Source: a virus. From it: a DNA stretch of 64,000 nt. Where the stretch lies: the IMG/VR virus record IMGVR_UViG_3300012582_000194, positions 124,001-188,000 of that record; one strand, written 5' to 3'. Position numbers and translations under genes: made by a program. Of the stretch, positions 63,844 to 64,000 are shown in pieces. Below the pieces are notes generated by a model. That model ran no database searches. It saw only the letters and a program-made list of their open reading frames with translations, and was not told where the DNA came from. Numbering within the stretch: position 1 is the stretch's first letter; every line of letters begins with the position of its first letter.

Positions 63844-63875
63844 CAAATATAAGTATTTTTTTAGTTAAATACAAA
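63844..63875 (-). promoter_or_regulatory. Host-type promoter of the long minus-strand operon
   Basis: Minus strand TTTG (63872-63875), 20 nt, TATATTTG (63844-63851), 26 nt before the ATG at 63817. Confidence 0.7.
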
Positions 63876-63887
63876 TTATTTTAAATG

Positions 63888-63933
63888 AAAAACCACAGCT
63901 ATATAGTTCTTGTTAGAATCTAAAGCTGTGGTT
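63888..63933 (-). terminator. Intrinsic terminator after a minus-strand tRNA
   Basis: Perfect 10-bp stem AACCACAGCT / AGCTGTGGTT with a 23-nt loop, then TTTTT on the minus strand. Confidence 0.7.
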
Positions 63934-63950
63934 ATTGCTGTACATGGGAT

Positions 63951-64000
63951 AGTAGCGTGTATGGGATTCGAACCACATGTCTTTTACCTGAATAGATAAT
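63951..64000 (-). tRNA. tRNA, 3' half, runs past the window
   Basis: Minus strand: T loop GG-TTCGAAT-CC followed by an acceptor-like ATACACGCTAC and, 20 nt on, a terminator. The T stem shows a mismatch and the anticodon is not confidently inside the window, so identity is unknown. Confidence 0.55.

Overview
The window is about 64 kb of very AT-rich DNA from a large tailed phage of a Bacteroidetes (probably flavobacterial) host. Evidence for the host: ten promoters of the Bacteroidetes sigma type (TTTG, exactly 20 nt, TAnnTTTG), almost no Shine-Dalgarno use, and a seryl-tRNA synthetase fragment with host-like wording. Evidence for a phage: a tail-type protein, a terminase-like fragment, tRNA genes, free-standing HNH endonucleases, an RNA ligase, tightly packed small ORFs with ATGA/TAATG overlaps, and N-terminal peptides like T4 capsid-targeting sequences. 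There is no rRNA, CRISPR array or insertion sequence.

Layout. 1-6.5 kb: end of a virion gene, HD protein, HAD protein, NADAR protein, a stand-alone SerRS tRNA-binding arm, a small late ORF with terminator. 6.45-7.9 kb: eight tRNA genes (three Ser, four Leu-type anticodons, Cys) interrupted by an HNH gene. 9-15.5 kb: RNA ligase, four tandem paralogues, a large packaged-type protein, a GDP-fucose-synthase-like enzyme. 15.7-29 kb: TraB-type lipoprotein, M20-type peptidase, nucleotidyltransferase, ART-like protein, SET protein, an operon of tiny paralogues. 29-41 kb: glycoside hydrolase, a fragment of family B DNA polymerase, a secreted metalloprotease, more tiny paralogues. 41-48 kb: second ART-like protein, a seven-copy paralogue array, a second metalloprotease, decayed genes. 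48-54 kb: a frameshifted gene, trypsin-like protease, HNH protein, terminase-like fragment. 54-64 kb: two large arrays of small paralogues and the end of another minus-strand tRNA.

How it fits together. Three promoter classes are visible. Host-type promoters drive scattered, probably early genes. A phage motif (AAACTTT-like box, 14-15 nt, TATAAT) drives most small-protein operons. A bare decamer (C/T)TAATATATA lies just upstream of genes whose products begin MK(Y/H)(L/I)KxFExF, the likely capsid-targeting/late set. About 55 otherwise unrelated small proteins end in a common basic-then-hydrophobic tail, roughly R-K-x-K-I-(E/I)-(E/D)-L-L. So two terminal peptide tags, one N-terminal and one C-terminal, divide much of the accessory proteome, and they follow different promoter classes. 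A second theme is stand-alone or degraded pieces of core enzymes (SerRS arm, PolB palm, terminase ATPase, CCA-enzyme HD half). Most small proteins have no recognisable function and are described as such.
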